A stretch of DNA of 34,642 nucleotides, taken from NCBI GenBank assembly GCA_028275425.1, contig JAPWUT010000001.1, positions 1 through 34,642 of the forward strand. The letters run 5' to 3'. Shown piece by piece: positions 1 to 8,258 of the stretch. The translations under genes and the position numbers were made by a program. Source of the stretch: Anaerolineae bacterium (GTDB taxonomy: Bacteria; Chloroflexota; Anaerolineae; SpSt-600). Within the stretch, counting starts at the first letter, position 1; each line of letters begins with the position of its first letter. The notes under the pieces are model-generated. The model had not been told where the DNA came from, made no database searches, and saw nothing but the letters and a program-made list of their open reading frames with translations.

Positions 1-112
1 TGCCCTGGAAAAGGTTGAAGAGCTCCAGGAAAAGGGCAAGAAGATTATTGAAGAGGGGAAGGAAGTAGCGGCCCAGAGGCGCGAAGAGCTCCTTAAGAAA
101 CTTGGGGCGTAG
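1..112 (+). CDS. C-terminal end of a Lys/Glu-rich helical protein (partial)
   Basis: The window opens inside a reading frame (codons in phase from base 2) that runs 36 codons to a TAG at 110-112. The tail is almost entirely charged and helical (ALEKVEELQEKG, then KKIIEEGKEVAAQRREE), as in the amphipathic tails of YtxH/gas-vesicle-like or apolipoprotein-like stress proteins. That family guess is weak because no domain is visible. It lies 3 nt upstream of the next gene on the same strand, so it probably belongs to the same transcript. The real start lies outside the window. Confidence 0.55.
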   Translation, partial: ALEKVEELQEKGKKIIEEGKEVAAQRREELLKKLGA

Positions 113-115
113 AAC

Positions 116-2113
116 TTGAAGCTCCTTAAGCTTTTAGGGGAAAACTTCTCAGGCCCCCTTGCCCTCAATTTCCTGGAAAGGATAAGCTCCTACCACCGGA
201 TTCAGGCCAGCCCTGGCTTCCGAGAGGCAGCCAATTTTTGCCTGCAAACGCTTAGGGAAGCCGGATTAAAAGCTCACCTTTTATCCTACCCCGCCCAAGA
301 GGGGGTCTACTTCTGGTCCCTACCTTCCTTCCAGGAGTGGGAGGCAAAGGAAGCCTGGTGCTACCTGGAAGAACCCCGCGAAGAAGCCTGCAAACTTGCC
401 GACTTTGCCGAAAACCCAATATCCCTAATCCAGCGCAGTGCCCCCTTTGAAGGTAAGGCCGAAGTAATCCTCCTGGAAAACGGTGAAAACTTGGAAGACT
501 ACCAAGGCCTTGACCTCGGCGGGAAAATAGTCCTTACCAGTGGGGAGGTGAGCAGGGTCCAGAAGCTGGCAGTGGAGAAATTTGGAGCAGTAGGAATCCT
601 CTACGATGGAATGAGGTCCCTCCCGCCTGTGCGGGAGAGGATGGATTTGCCCGATGCCCGACAGTATACCTCTTTCTGGTGGGAAGCCGGGGAGAAAAAG
701 TGCTTCGGCTTTGTCCTCACCCCTCGCCAGGGGGAAAAGCTCAGGAGCCTGCTCAAGCAAGGCCAAAAAGTTACGGTGAAAGTTAAAGTGGACTCTCGCT
801 TCTACGATGGCTCCTTTGAGGTGGTGGAAGCAACAATCCCCGGCCTGACCGATGAATGGATACTCGTGGTCTCCCACCTCTGCCACCCGCACCCCTCGGC
901 TAACGATAACGCTTCAGGGGCAGCGGTGGCCATGGAAGCGGCCATTGTCCTCTCGCAGCTAATCCGTGAAGGCTCTCTGCCTAAGCCCAAGCGGGGAATC
1001 TTGTTCCTCCTCGTCCCTGAAATCACCGGCACTTACGCTTACCTTTCCTCCCACGAGGACTTAATCCCCAAAATTAAAGCCGGACTAAACCTGGACATGG
1101 TCGGCCAGAACCAGGAACTCTGCCGGAGCAACCTACTTATAGAGTGCCCGCCAGCTTCTTGCCCAACTTTTACCCCCTACCTCCTGGCCTGGCTTATGGA
1201 AGAGCTGGGAGCTGAAACCACCGCTTTCTCCGGAGTCGGAAAATTCCCCCTCTTCCGCTGGAACATCTCCCCCTTCTCCGGAGGGAGCGACCACTACATC
1301 CTCTCCGACCCGACCGTTGGCATCCCTACGCCCATGATAATCCAGTGGCCGGACCGCTTCTACCATACTGACCAGGATAAACCAGATAAGGCTGACCCGA
1401 AAATGCTTTGGAGGGTTGGCACAATAGCTTCTGCCTGCGTTTACCTCTTAGCCAATGCCTCCAGGGAAGAGCTCACAACCATCGGCTACAAGGTCTTAGC
1501 TAAGTTGGAAGGGGAACTTTCGGAGACTGCTTCTGAAGGGGCTGTTAAGATAAGCGAATCGGAAAGCCCCCAGGACTTAGCCTTGGCTGTGACAAGTGCC
1601 AAAGAGCGCCTGGATTTCCGAAGGGAAGTTGGACTTAAGGCCATTGAGCACTTCGCTAACCTCTGGCCCGAAGAAAACTGGCTTGTGGAGAACCTCCGGA
1701 AATGGCTTGACCAGCACTATCAGGCCGCGAAGCGCAAGCTTGAAGAATTGGCTACGGTCAGAGCCAAGCAGCTCGGCCTTGAGGCCATCCCGGAAATCCC
1801 TCCTCCGGAGCTGGACCAAACCCTTCGCCTTGTCCCGGTTCGCCTCCACAAAGGCCCCCCGGCCGATGGGGAAATAAGGAGGCGAATTTACTCCTTGCCG
1901 GAAGAAGAGGCTGAGCGCTGGTACAAGCTGAACAAAGAGCAAGGGAACAAACGCTACATCTTGCCCGTCCTGGCTCTGTACTGGGCCGATGGCCGTCGCT
2001 CCTTGGCCGAAATCCTGAAGCTGGTGGAACTGGAGAGCGGCCTTGAGGCCAGGGATTTCCTGGTAGAATACTTCCGTTTCCTGGAGAAAACAGGGTTTTT
2101 GGAGCTGAGGTAG
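116..2113 (+). CDS. M28-family aminopeptidase-like metalloprotein (DUF4910-type) with PA-like insert
   Basis: The 665-residue protein carries a zinc-peptidase core of the M28 type. Around residues 254-268 lies HLCHPHPSANDNASG, with H254 and D264 as candidate metal ligands. E302 in PEITGT is the likely general base, D327 sits in LNLDMVG, and H393 in GGSDHY is the last ligand. A segment around 130-185 (LDLGGKIVLTSGE onward) looks like the PA domain that caps many M28 enzymes. The C-terminal ~100 residues are charged and may form a winged-helix-like domain. No signal peptide is visible, so it is probably cytoplasmic and trims peptides. The start is the TTG at 116, the only start codon near the preceding stop, with no strong Shine-Dalgarno; the exact start is therefore less certain than the gene. 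The next gene's ATG follows its stop without a gap. Substrate specificity is unknown. Confidence 0.82.
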   Translation: MKLLKLLGENFSGPLALNFLERISSYHRIQASPGFREAANFCLQTLREAGLKAHLLSYPAQEGVYFWSLPSFQEWEAKEAWCYLEEPREEACKLADFAENPISLIQRSAPFEGKAEVILLENGENLEDYQGLDLGGKIVLTSGEVSRVQKLAVEKFGAVGILYDGMRSLPPVRERMDLPDARQYTSFWWEAGEKKCFGFVLTPRQGEKLRSLLKQGQKVTVKVKVDSRFYDGSFEVVEATIPGLTDEWILVVSHLCHPHPSANDNASGAAVAMEAAIVLSQLIREGSLPKPKRGILFLLVPEITGTYAYLSSHEDLIPKIKAGLNLDMVGQNQELCRSNLLIECPPASCPTFTPYLLAWLMEELGAETTAFSGVGKFPLFRWNISPFSGGSDHYILSDPTVGIPTPMIIQWPDRFYHTDQDKPDKADPKMLWRVGTIASACVYLLANASREELTTIGYKVLAKLEGELSETASEGAVKISESESPQDLALAVTSAKERLDFRREVGLKAIEHFANLWPEENWLVENLRKWLDQHYQAAKRKLEELATVRAKQLGLEAIPEIPPPELDQTLRLVPVRLHKGPPADGEIRRRIYSLPEEEAERWYKLNKEQGNKRYILPVLALYWADGRRSLAEILKLVELESGLEARDFLVEYFRFLEKTGFLELR

Positions 2114-3235
2114 ATGTACATCCGGCGTTACAGGAAACGCCGTTCCTCAAGATGGTGGATATTCCTCCTGGTCATCCTGGCCTTAGGAGCCTTCTATTTC
2201 TCAAGCAAAAAGCCGGCAATTTCCCTGATTCCGAGGTTCGGCCCTACCCCGACCCCTACCCCCTCGGCTCAGCAGTTCATCCAAGAGGGGGAGAAGGCCT
2301 GGAGCGAAGGGCGGCTGAAGGAAGCCTTCTCCCAATACTCAAAAGCCCTGAACCTTGAACCCGATAACTTCCAGGCCCTCTTGCGCCGCTCCCAAATCTT
2401 GGTTTTTCTGGGGCGAGCTAAGGAGGCCGTGGAAGATGCCAAGCGTGCCCTTGCCCTCAAGCCCGATTCCCCTGAAGCCATAGCTGGCCTCTGCCTGGCC
2501 TTGAACTGGGCAGGGCAGATTGACGAAGCTTTTGAAACCTGCGTAAAAGGGGTAAGCCTTTACCCCCAGAACCCAATCCTGCGAGCTTACCTGGCCGAAA
2601 CCTACATTGATAAGTCCAACTGGGACAGAGCCAATGAGGAGATAAACGCCGCCCTCTCCCTTGCCCCCGATGACCCCGAAGTCTTGAGGGTTTACGGCTA
2701 CATCCTGGAGAAGCAGGGGAAGTACCGTCAGGCCCTTGAAGCCTACCTCAAAGCCCAGGAACTGACCCCCCACCTGTATCACCTTTACATTCGGGTGGGG
2801 AACCTTTACATAATCCTCAAAAAGTGGGATGAAGCTTTGGCCCAGTTCAACAAGGCTGTGGAAATAGCTCCGGATTTGCCTATGCCTTACGATGCCTTGG
2901 GCTGGGGATACTACCAGCTAAAGGACCTGGACAGGGCCGAAGTGGAGCTAAAGAAAGCCATAGAGATAGACCCCGATTACGGTCCCGCATACGGCCACCT
3001 CGGGGTTGTTTACTACGTCCAGCGCAAGTATGAGGACGCTATACCCAATTTTGAAAGGGCGATAGAGCTTGGGGTAAAATCTGTGGAATATTACTACGAA
3101 CTTGGCCTCTCCTACGTCTTCCTCGGCTTATGCGACCAAGCGCTCCCCTGGTTGGAGAAGGCTTTGGAAATAGACCCGTATTCGGAGCCGGCCCTTTGGG
3201 GCCTTTCCCAGTGCCAGGCTCCAAAGAAAAAATGA
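2114..3235 (+). CDS. Membrane-anchored TPR-repeat protein
   Basis: This is a 373-residue protein with a basic N-terminus (MYIRRYRKRRSSR) followed by one transmembrane segment at about residues 15-31. A short Pro/Thr linker (GPTPTPTPS) follows, then about nine tetratricopeptide repeats filling residues 50-370. Repeat signatures such as ALNLEPDN, ALALKPDS, AVEIAPDL and AIEIDPDY are clear. The positive-inside rule places the TPR domain outside the cytoplasm. TPR domains are protein-protein scaffolds, so no enzymatic role is implied. The ATG abuts the previous stop, with the Shine-Dalgarno-like GAGGT inside the upstream gene. Its own stop overlaps the next start (ATGA), indicating translational coupling in a three-gene unit. 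Confidence 0.88.
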   Translation: MYIRRYRKRRSSRWWIFLLVILALGAFYFSSKKPAISLIPRFGPTPTPTPSAQQFIQEGEKAWSEGRLKEAFSQYSKALNLEPDNFQALLRRSQILVFLGRAKEAVEDAKRALALKPDSPEAIAGLCLALNWAGQIDEAFETCVKGVSLYPQNPILRAYLAETYIDKSNWDRANEEINAALSLAPDDPEVLRVYGYILEKQGKYRQALEAYLKAQELTPHLYHLYIRVGNLYIILKKWDEALAQFNKAVEIAPDLPMPYDALGWGYYQLKDLDRAEVELKKAIEIDPDYGPAYGHLGVVYYVQRKYEDAIPNFERAIELGVKSVEYYYELGLSYVFLGLCDQALPWLEKALEIDPYSEPALWGLSQCQAPKKK

Positions 3236-4044
3236 AGCTCTACTTCCCCGATAAGCCTGTCCCCCCTGATTCTCCAGCCTATGTAGAGCGCCCTGCCGAC
3301 ATCAAAGCCCGCCATTTGGTCCTCCAAGGCACCCCTGTTTACTTATCAGGTCCTCCGCTGACCGGCAAGACCTCCCTCCTCTTCCGCCTCGGATACCTGC
3401 TTTTAGCCCAAGGCCTTTCCTTCTTTTACCTCAAACTGACCCCAGAACTTGCCCCGAGCGATTTAGAAGCCTTCTTGGAAGATTGCCTCCGAGCTAAGGG
3501 CAATAGCCTAATCGCTATTGATGGCCTTGGGGAAAACGCCGAGGCCTATTTAGATGTACTCAAGCGCTGGCTTTACCGCCACTCCGGCTCTTTTTTAGTG
3601 GTAGCCGAGACTTTCCATCCCTACCCTGGTGAGGTTGCGCCTTTAGTTGAGATATCCCTCAGCTTCTTCTACAAGCCGCACATATTGCAACTGGTAAACC
3701 TCTTAGGCTTAGGCCAGGAAACTGCGGAGGAACTTTACCGCTGGAGCGGGGGCTATCCTTACATTGCCCACAACCTATGTGCAGCTTTAGCCGAGGGCAA
3801 AGAGCTAAAGGAGGCAGTAGAAAACTTCAAGCGGGAAGACCGAAAACTTTTACCACTCCTGAAAGAAGCCCTTTTAAACGTTCCGGAGGCCTCTGAGCTT
3901 TACCGGCGAATCCTGCAAGGCGAGCAAATTCTCCATCGCCGGATTACCCACCTCTTCCGGGAAGCTCCTTCCCTGCGTGGCCTATTCAGGAGCGATGAGA
4001 AGGGCTACGTGCGCCTTTCCTCCCCCATCCTGAGCTCCCTCTAA
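3232..4044 (+). CDS. Small P-loop ATPase (AAA-like, STAND/ORC-type N-terminal half)
   Basis: The 270-residue protein has a clear Walker A (GPPLTGKTS, about residues 40-48) preceded by VERPADIKARHLVLQG, an arrangement seen in AAA-like ATPases of the PF14516 type. A Walker B-like LIAIDGL lies around residues 90-96. The rest is helical with a winged-helix-like tail. I chose the ATG at 3232 over an upstream in-frame ATG at 3130: it overlaps the TPR gene's stop as ATGA, and the extra 34 residues would lie wholly inside the TPR gene. Such ATPases often act as signalling or assembly switches with TPR partners; here that is suggested only by the coupling. No effector domain is present. Confidence 0.75.
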   Translation: MKLYFPDKPVPPDSPAYVERPADIKARHLVLQGTPVYLSGPPLTGKTSLLFRLGYLLLAQGLSFFYLKLTPELAPSDLEAFLEDCLRAKGNSLIAIDGLGENAEAYLDVLKRWLYRHSGSFLVVAETFHPYPGEVAPLVEISLSFFYKPHILQLVNLLGLGQETAEELYRWSGGYPYIAHNLCAALAEGKELKEAVENFKREDRKLLPLLKEALLNVPEASELYRRILQGEQILHRRITHLFREAPSLRGLFRSDEKGYVRLSSPILSSL

Positions 4045-4150
4045 TCCGGGTACATCCCACCAGAGGGCAAGCAGCCCACCGCTGCTAACCCGCCCACGAA
4101 GGTAGGAAGGGGGGTCCAGGGGGCGTGCCTTTTCTGACCTAACCCCCTGA

Positions 4151-4175
4151 CCCCCTTCCCTGCGAGGGAAGGGGG
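4151..4175. repeat. 25-bp palindrome, dispersed family copy 1
   Basis: A perfect inverted repeat: 11-bp arms CCCCCTTCCCT and AGGGAAGGGGG around GCG. It is flanked by a conserved context (GACCTAACCCCCTGA upstream, AAAATTTG downstream). The same palindrome with matching flanks recurs inverted at 6467-6491, so this is a dispersed element rather than a gene-specific terminator. It is the first recognisable element after the ATPase gene and may also terminate that transcript. Confidence 0.8.
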
Positions 4176-4218
4176 AAAATTTGGCGGGGTTCTCCGGAGA
4201 GGTTAACCCCCAAAACGT

Positions 4219-5010
4219 TGGCAAACCCTAAGCCAACGGGGGTGGGCCAAACGGGGGTGGAGGGGGCAGAGCCCCCTCCCAGGGGGCTTGGGGGGTGTCC
4301 CCCCACGAAACCAAAAGAGGGGGCGAGTAGCCCACATTAGCAACCCCGCCACGAGTGGGACCCAGAACGCTGGCGAACCCTCAGCCTACGGGGGTGGGCA
4401 ATGGGGGGTCCAGGGGGGCGGAGCCCCCATGGCGGGGGGCTTGGGGGGTGTCCCCCCACAAATTCAAAAGAGGGAACGAGTCGCCCGCATTAGCAACCCC
4501 GCCCACGAGTGGGACCCAAAACCCTGGCAAACCCTCAGCCCACGGGGTTGGGCAAATGAGGGTCCAGGGGGCGCAAGCCCCATGGCGGGGGGCCGTGGGG
4601 GGTGTCTCCCCACAAAACCAAAATTAGGGGCGAGTTGTCCGCATTAGCAACCCCGCCCACGAGTGGGACCCAAAACCCTGGCAAACCCTCAGCCCACGGG
4701 GGTGGGTAAATGGGGGTCCAGGGGGGGCGAAGCCCCCCTGGCGGGGGCGTGGGGGGTGTCCCCCCACAAAACCAAAAGAGGGGGCGAGTAGCCCGCATTA
4801 GCAACCACGCTACGAGTGGGGCCAAAAACGCTGGCGAACCCTCAGCCCACGGGGGTGGGTAAATGGGGGTCCAGGGGGCGCAAGCCCCCTGGCAGGGGGC
4901 GTGGGGGGTGTCCCCCCACAAACTAAAGGGAGCGAGTAGCCAACCCCGGCAACCCGCCCACGAGTGGGGCCAAAAACGCCGGCGAATCCTAAGCCAACGA
5001 GGGTGGGCAA
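4219..5010 (+). repeat. Tandem array of a ~153-bp hairpin-rich repeat (five units plus a partial)
   Basis: Units begin with GGCRAACCCT at 4219, 4372, 4526, 4680 and 4833, with a terminal partial copy at 4981 (spacings 153, 154, 154, 153, 148). Each unit contains several self-complementary stretches. In the fifth unit these are CCAGGGGGC-GCAA-GCCCCCTGG at 4871-4892 (9-bp stem, GCAA loop) and GTGGGGGG-TGT-CCCCCCAC at 4901-4919. Short CCCAC...GTGGG palindromes flank the unit junction. Units differ by scattered substitutions and small indels, so they are not fresh duplications. Long ORFs called here on both strands are Gly/Pro-rich low-complexity artefacts. Single units occur at 6232-6425 (inverted) and 21756-21945. 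No gene is visible between 4045 and 5016. Confidence 0.9.
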
Positions 5011-5016
5011 AAGAAG

Positions 5017-6108
5017 TTAATCCCCCTCCGAAAAATCCCCGATGGACACGAAAAAACGTGGGGTTACCTCTGGAACAAGCTCCTGGATTCTGGCTGCTAT
5101 GACTTCAAATTCCTCAAGGTGATATTCCTCTACCCGGCCTTCATCGCAAAGCTTGGCTATCTCCGGGTCAATCGGTATCTTAGCCAAGAGGGGAACTTTT
5201 AACTCCTTGGCTATCTCTTCGCCCTTGCTTGGCCCAAATAGCTCCCACCGCATTCCAGTATCGGGGCATATGGCATAACTCATGTTCTCCACAACCCCGA
5301 TTATAGGCACCTGGAGATGCTTAGCCATCTGCATCGCCTTCTTCACTATCACCCGAACCAACTCCTGAGGTGATGTAACTAAGATTACCCCGTTGAGCGG
5401 CAAGGCTTGCATCACAGTTAAAGAAGCATCGGCGGTGCCGGGGGGAAGGTCCACAACCATGTAATCCAGTTCTCCCCAGAAGACATCGCCCCAGAACTGC
5501 TGGATAGCTCTGGAGATGAGGGGGCCTCTCCAGATTACTGCATCTTCCTCCCTAAGCAGGAAAAGGCCAATGGACATAACCTTTATCCCAGTGGAGCTGG
5601 TCGGTGGTATTATCCCCATGGGAGCGGGGATTGGCTTATCCTTTACCCCTAAGATTTTGGGTATGCTTGGGCCGGTGATATCGGCATCCATTATCCCCAC
5701 CCGATAGTTCTGACGACGCAGGTGAGTAGCCAGAAGCGCTGCTACGAGGGATTTCCCAACCCCCCCTTTCCCGCTCATCACCGCTATCACCTTCCCTATG
5801 CTATTGAACCTCTTAGCTACACCTTCCTCCGGCGTGAGCGAGTCCAAGAGGGCCTTCTTCTCCTCCGGGCTCATTTCGGTCAGGATTACTTCTACTTCCC
5901 TAACGCCTTCTACTTGCTCCAAGGCTTCTTTTACATCATTGGCCAACCTTTCCCGCAAGGGGCAAGCCAAGGTGGTGAGGGCCAGGGTTACTTTCACCTT
6001 TCCTTCTTCCTCCTCAAGCCCTCTAACCATCTTCAACTCCACGATACTCTTCCCCAATTCGGGGTCATACACCTTTTGCAGAGCTTCCCAAAGTGGTTCC
6101 TTGCCCAT
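5017..6108 (-). CDS. mrp: Mrp/NBP35-family P-loop Fe-S cluster carrier ATPase
   Basis: The 363-residue protein has an N-terminal MIP18/DUF59 domain (about 1-85, with YDPELGKSIVEL) followed by the Mrp ATPase domain. The deviant Walker A is MSGKGGVGKS, then MDADITGPSIP and the Walker B-like VDLPPGTAD. Near the C-terminus VENMSYAICPDTG replaces the CxxC seen in many Mrp proteins, so only one Cys remains at that site. The family binds and transfers [4Fe-4S] clusters to apo-proteins. That is useful here because the neighbouring operons encode many Fe-S proteins. I chose the ATG at 6108 (MGKEPLWEAL) because AGGGGG lies just upstream; an ATG 14 codons earlier lacks this. The gene is bracketed by inverted copies of two repeat families. 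Confidence 0.93.
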   Translation of the reverse strand: MGKEPLWEALQKVYDPELGKSIVELKMVRGLEEEEGKVKVTLALTTLACPLRERLANDVKEALEQVEGVREVEVILTEMSPEEKKALLDSLTPEEGVAKRFNSIGKVIAVMSGKGGVGKSLVAALLATHLRRQNYRVGIMDADITGPSIPKILGVKDKPIPAPMGIIPPTSSTGIKVMSIGLFLLREEDAVIWRGPLISRAIQQFWGDVFWGELDYMVVDLPPGTADASLTVMQALPLNGVILVTSPQELVRVIVKKAMQMAKHLQVPIIGVVENMSYAICPDTGMRWELFGPSKGEEIAKELKVPLLAKIPIDPEIAKLCDEGRVEEYHLEEFEVIAARIQELVPEVTPRFFVSIGDFSEGD

Positions 6109-6231
6109 ATAGCTCCCCCTTTTCAAGGTTCTTTGCCCATAGTGTACCACGGCAAGCAGCTCCCGTCAAACCACAGCGTTTCGGTGATATGTTCAGCCTC
6201 TCTGGCTAAAGGCCCAAACCCCGAAATATTT

Positions 6232-6425
6232 CCCTTTTCCCACCCTCGTAGGCTTTGGGTTCGCCAGCGTGGTTGGGTCCCACTCAGGGCGGGGTTGCTA
6301 ATGTGGGCAGCTCGCCCCCTTTTTAAGGTTTCGTGGGGGGACATACCCAACGCCCCCCACCATGGGGCTTCGCTCCTTGGACCCCCTTTGCCACCCTCGT
6401 GGGCTGAGGGTTTGCCAGCGTTTTG
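6232..6425 (-). repeat. Single inverted copy of the ~153-bp repeat
   Basis: Read on the minus strand, one full unit runs from GGCAAACCCT at 6416 to the next GGCGAACCC at 6265 (151 bp), followed by a partial copy of the unit start ending near 6232. It keeps the CCCACGAGGGTGG junction, the TCCAAGGAGCGAAGCCCC hairpin region and the GGCGAGCTGCCCACATTAGC segment of the 4219-5010 array. It lies in a 573-bp gene-free gap (6109-6681). I see nothing convincing in 6109-6231 or 6431-6590 apart from the palindromes listed separately. Confidence 0.85.
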
Positions 6426-6466
6426 TCTTTCTCCGAGGCAGAGAGAGGAAGGCCTCATCAATTTTT

Positions 6467-6491
6467 CCCCCTTCCCTGCGAGGGAAGGGGG
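6467..6491. repeat. 25-bp palindrome, dispersed family copy 2 (inverted)
   Basis: The sequence CCCCCTTCCCT-GCG-AGGGAAGGGGG matches the palindrome at 4151-4175. Its flanks show the opposite orientation: the CCTAACCCCC-type flank lies on the other side and reads on the minus strand. With the 153-bp repeat copies it forms a mirror arrangement around mrp. Confidence 0.8.
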
Positions 6492-6618
6492 GTCAAGGGG
6501 GTTAGGTCGGAGGGGCACATCCCCAACCGCTACGCCCGTACTCGGCGGAGGCCAACTACAGGCCAAGGGTCCAAAGAGGCTGACTATGGAATGCCATTGC
6601 GAGGGCACAAAGCGCCCG

Positions 6619-6650
6619 AAGCAATCTCCTCGCAGGCTGGGAGATTGCTT
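6619..6650. repeat. 11-bp inverted repeat of the 'AAGCAATCTCC' dispersed type
   Basis: AAGCAATCTCC (6619-6629) and GGAGATTGCTT (6640-6650) form a perfect stem around a 10-nt loop. It is preceded by ATTGCGAGGGCACAAAGCG and followed by TCGTTTACGG. From memory, this sequence type is scattered through many environmental bacterial genomes as a palindromic intergenic repeat. It lies 32 bp beyond the stop of era and could serve as that operon's terminator stem, although no T-run follows. Confidence 0.6.
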
Positions 6651-6681
6651 GGTCGTTTACGGCCCAAGCGAGAGGGGAAGC

Positions 6682-7587
6682 TTATACCTTAGGGGCAATG
6701 TAGCCTAAGCGGCGCAGTTCTTCCTCGTCCTTCCGCCAGCGCTTCCTAACTTTTACCCATAGCTCAAGGTAGACCTTGCGCCCAAGGATTAATTCCAATT
6801 CCCTGCGGGCAGCTTGGCCTATCTTCTTGAGCATGGCCCCATCTTTGCCGATAACTATTGCCTTCTGGGATTCTTTCTCCACAAAAATCGTCGCGCTTAT
6901 GTAGGAAAGGTCCTCCGAGCGATCCTTGAATTCATCTATCACTACCGCCACGGAGTGAGGAACTTCTTGGTGCAGGAAATGAAGGGCCTTTTCCCGGATG
7001 AGTTCAGCAGCAATAAAGCGTTCATCTACATCGGTTATCTGGTCCTCAGGGTAGTAGCGGGGGCCAGGAGGAAGGTAAGAGATGATGATGTCCCTGAGTT
7101 TGTCCAGATTGTCACCGGTAGTGGCGGAGATTAAAATCCAGTCCTTAAATTCCCCAAGGGCAAGGTAAGCCTCGGTGTGGGGCTTGACCTTGTCCGGGGT
7201 CAGAAGGTCCATCTTGTTCATGGCCAGGATTACCGGGCTTTTGCACCGCTCCTTTAGGGTCTGGGCTATGAGGCGGTCTTCATCATCCGGTAACTGCGAT
7301 ACATCCACCAGGAAGACTACTACGTCCGCATCCACTATTGCGGATATTGCGGTTTTGACCATGTACTCGCCAAGCTTGTGGAGGGGGTTGTGGATGCCTG
7401 GGGTGTCAACGAAGATTATCTGGGCGTTGGGTAGGGTTAAAATTCCCCGAATTTTGTGGCGGGTTGTCTGAGGCTTGGGCGATACTATGGCCACTTTCTG
7501 CCCCAGGTAGGCGTTCATAAGGGTTGATTTTCCCACATTCGGCTTGCCTATTATGGAGACAAAGCCCGAGCGATGCTCCATGCTCAT
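6682..7587 (-). CDS. era: GTPase Era (30S ribosome assembly)
   Basis: This 301-residue protein matches Era in length and order. It has a G1 loop GKPNVGKS, a G2/switch region around PQTTRHKIRG, G3 DTPG, G4 NKMD, and a C-terminal KH domain with VIGKDGAMLKKIG. Era binds the 3' end of 16S rRNA and couples 30S maturation to GTP hydrolysis. The ATG at 7587 overlaps the upstream gene's stop (ATGA), which favours it over the second Met two codons later. It is the last gene of the minus-strand unit hdrA2-xdh-yhhQ-era, an unusual setting for a housekeeping GTPase. Confidence 0.96.
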   Translation of the reverse strand: MSMEHRSGFVSIIGKPNVGKSTLMNAYLGQKVAIVSPKPQTTRHKIRGILTLPNAQIIFVDTPGIHNPLHKLGEYMVKTAISAIVDADVVVFLVDVSQLPDDEDRLIAQTLKERCKSPVILAMNKMDLLTPDKVKPHTEAYLALGEFKDWILISATTGDNLDKLRDIIISYLPPGPRYYPEDQITDVDERFIAAELIREKALHFLHQEVPHSVAVVIDEFKDRSEDLSYISATIFVEKESQKAIVIGKDGAMLKKIGQAARRELELILGRKVYLELWVKVRKRWRKDEEELRRLGYIAPKV

Positions 7588-8258
7588 GCCTCTATCTTGA
7601 AGGGGTTGAAATCGGTGTCGTAATCAAAGTAGTCCTCCCTCTCAGCCCTTTTCAAGAAGTTCACAATCCGGTAGGTTACGGGGGTCATGATGGCTTCAAC
7701 GCCGCATTTGAACACGTAATTGGAGAGGATTACGCTTCCCAGGAGGGACCAAGGCAAGGCACCAGCGAAGGCTATGGAGCAGAAGAGGAGGGTATCAACC
7801 CCCTCCCCCACTAAAGTTGAGCCTATGGTCCTGGTCCAAAGCCACCGGCCCCGGGTCAGGATTTTCATTTTAGCCAGGGTGTAGGAGTTGGAGAATTCCC
7901 CGGCCCAGTAAGCTATGAGGCTTCCAAGGACGATTCGGGGGGTCATTCCGAGGATTTTTTCGTAGGCTTCTTGGTTTTCCCACCCGGGCGCCGGCGGCAG
8001 CACCCTTACTATGCTCAAGGTCAGGGCCATGAGGGCAGTGCAGAAGAAGCCCATCCATATGACCCGCCGGGACCGCCTGTATCCGTAGACTTCGGTTAGG
8101 ATGTCGCCGAAAATATAGGAGATGGGGAAGAGGATTGTGCCACCGTCAAAGGTGAATGGGCCAAGGAGCAAGATTTTGCTTGAGGCTATGTTGCTTATGA
8201 TTAGCACAGCCACGAAGAGAGCCATTATGAGGTCAAAGTAGCGGTAGCTCCTTTCCAT
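7584..8258 (-). CDS. yhhQ: VUT-family integral membrane transporter, queuosine-precursor type
   Basis: A 224-residue multi-pass membrane protein of the DUF165/VUT family. The N-terminal helix IMALFVAVLIISNIAS, the GGTILFPISYIFGDILTEVYG motif region and the C-terminal NYVFKCGVEAIMTPVTY region are typical. Family members such as E. coli YhhQ import queuosine precursors (preQ0/preQ1) for tRNA modification; the substrate here is inferred from the family. About six transmembrane segments can be drawn. Its ATG shares a base with the upstream stop (TAATG), and its own stop overlaps the era start, so all three genes are coupled. Confidence 0.9.
   Translation of the reverse strand: MERSYRYFDLIMALFVAVLIISNIASSKILLLGPFTFDGGTILFPISYIFGDILTEVYGYRRSRRVIWMGFFCTALMALTLSIVRVLPPAPGWENQEAYEKILGMTPRIVLGSLIAYWAGEFSNSYTLAKMKILTRGRWLWTRTIGSTLVGEGVDTLLFCSIAFAGALPWSLLGSVILSNYVFKCGVEAIMTPVTYRIVNFLKRAEREDYFDYDTDFNPFKIEA

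Noticed and set aside
4288..4921. Several 90-128-codon ORFs on both strands inside the repeat array
   Set aside because: Their translations repeat with the 153-bp DNA unit, change frame between units and contain long Gly/Pro runs. They reflect GC-rich hairpins, not protein.
4219..5010. CRISPR array
   Set aside because: The repeat unit is about 153 bp with no unique spacers, and the units are near-identical throughout. No cas genes are nearby.
6123..6608. 161-codon minus-strand ORF upstream of mrp
   Set aside because: Most of it is the inverted repeat and palindrome. The last ~35 codons have no recognisable family and no ribosome site, so I do not call a gene, though a decayed gene end there cannot be excluded.
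5722..6708. 328-codon plus-strand ORF opposite mrp
   Set aside because: It is the reverse of the conserved mrp coding region and the inverted repeat copy; the translation is low-complexity.
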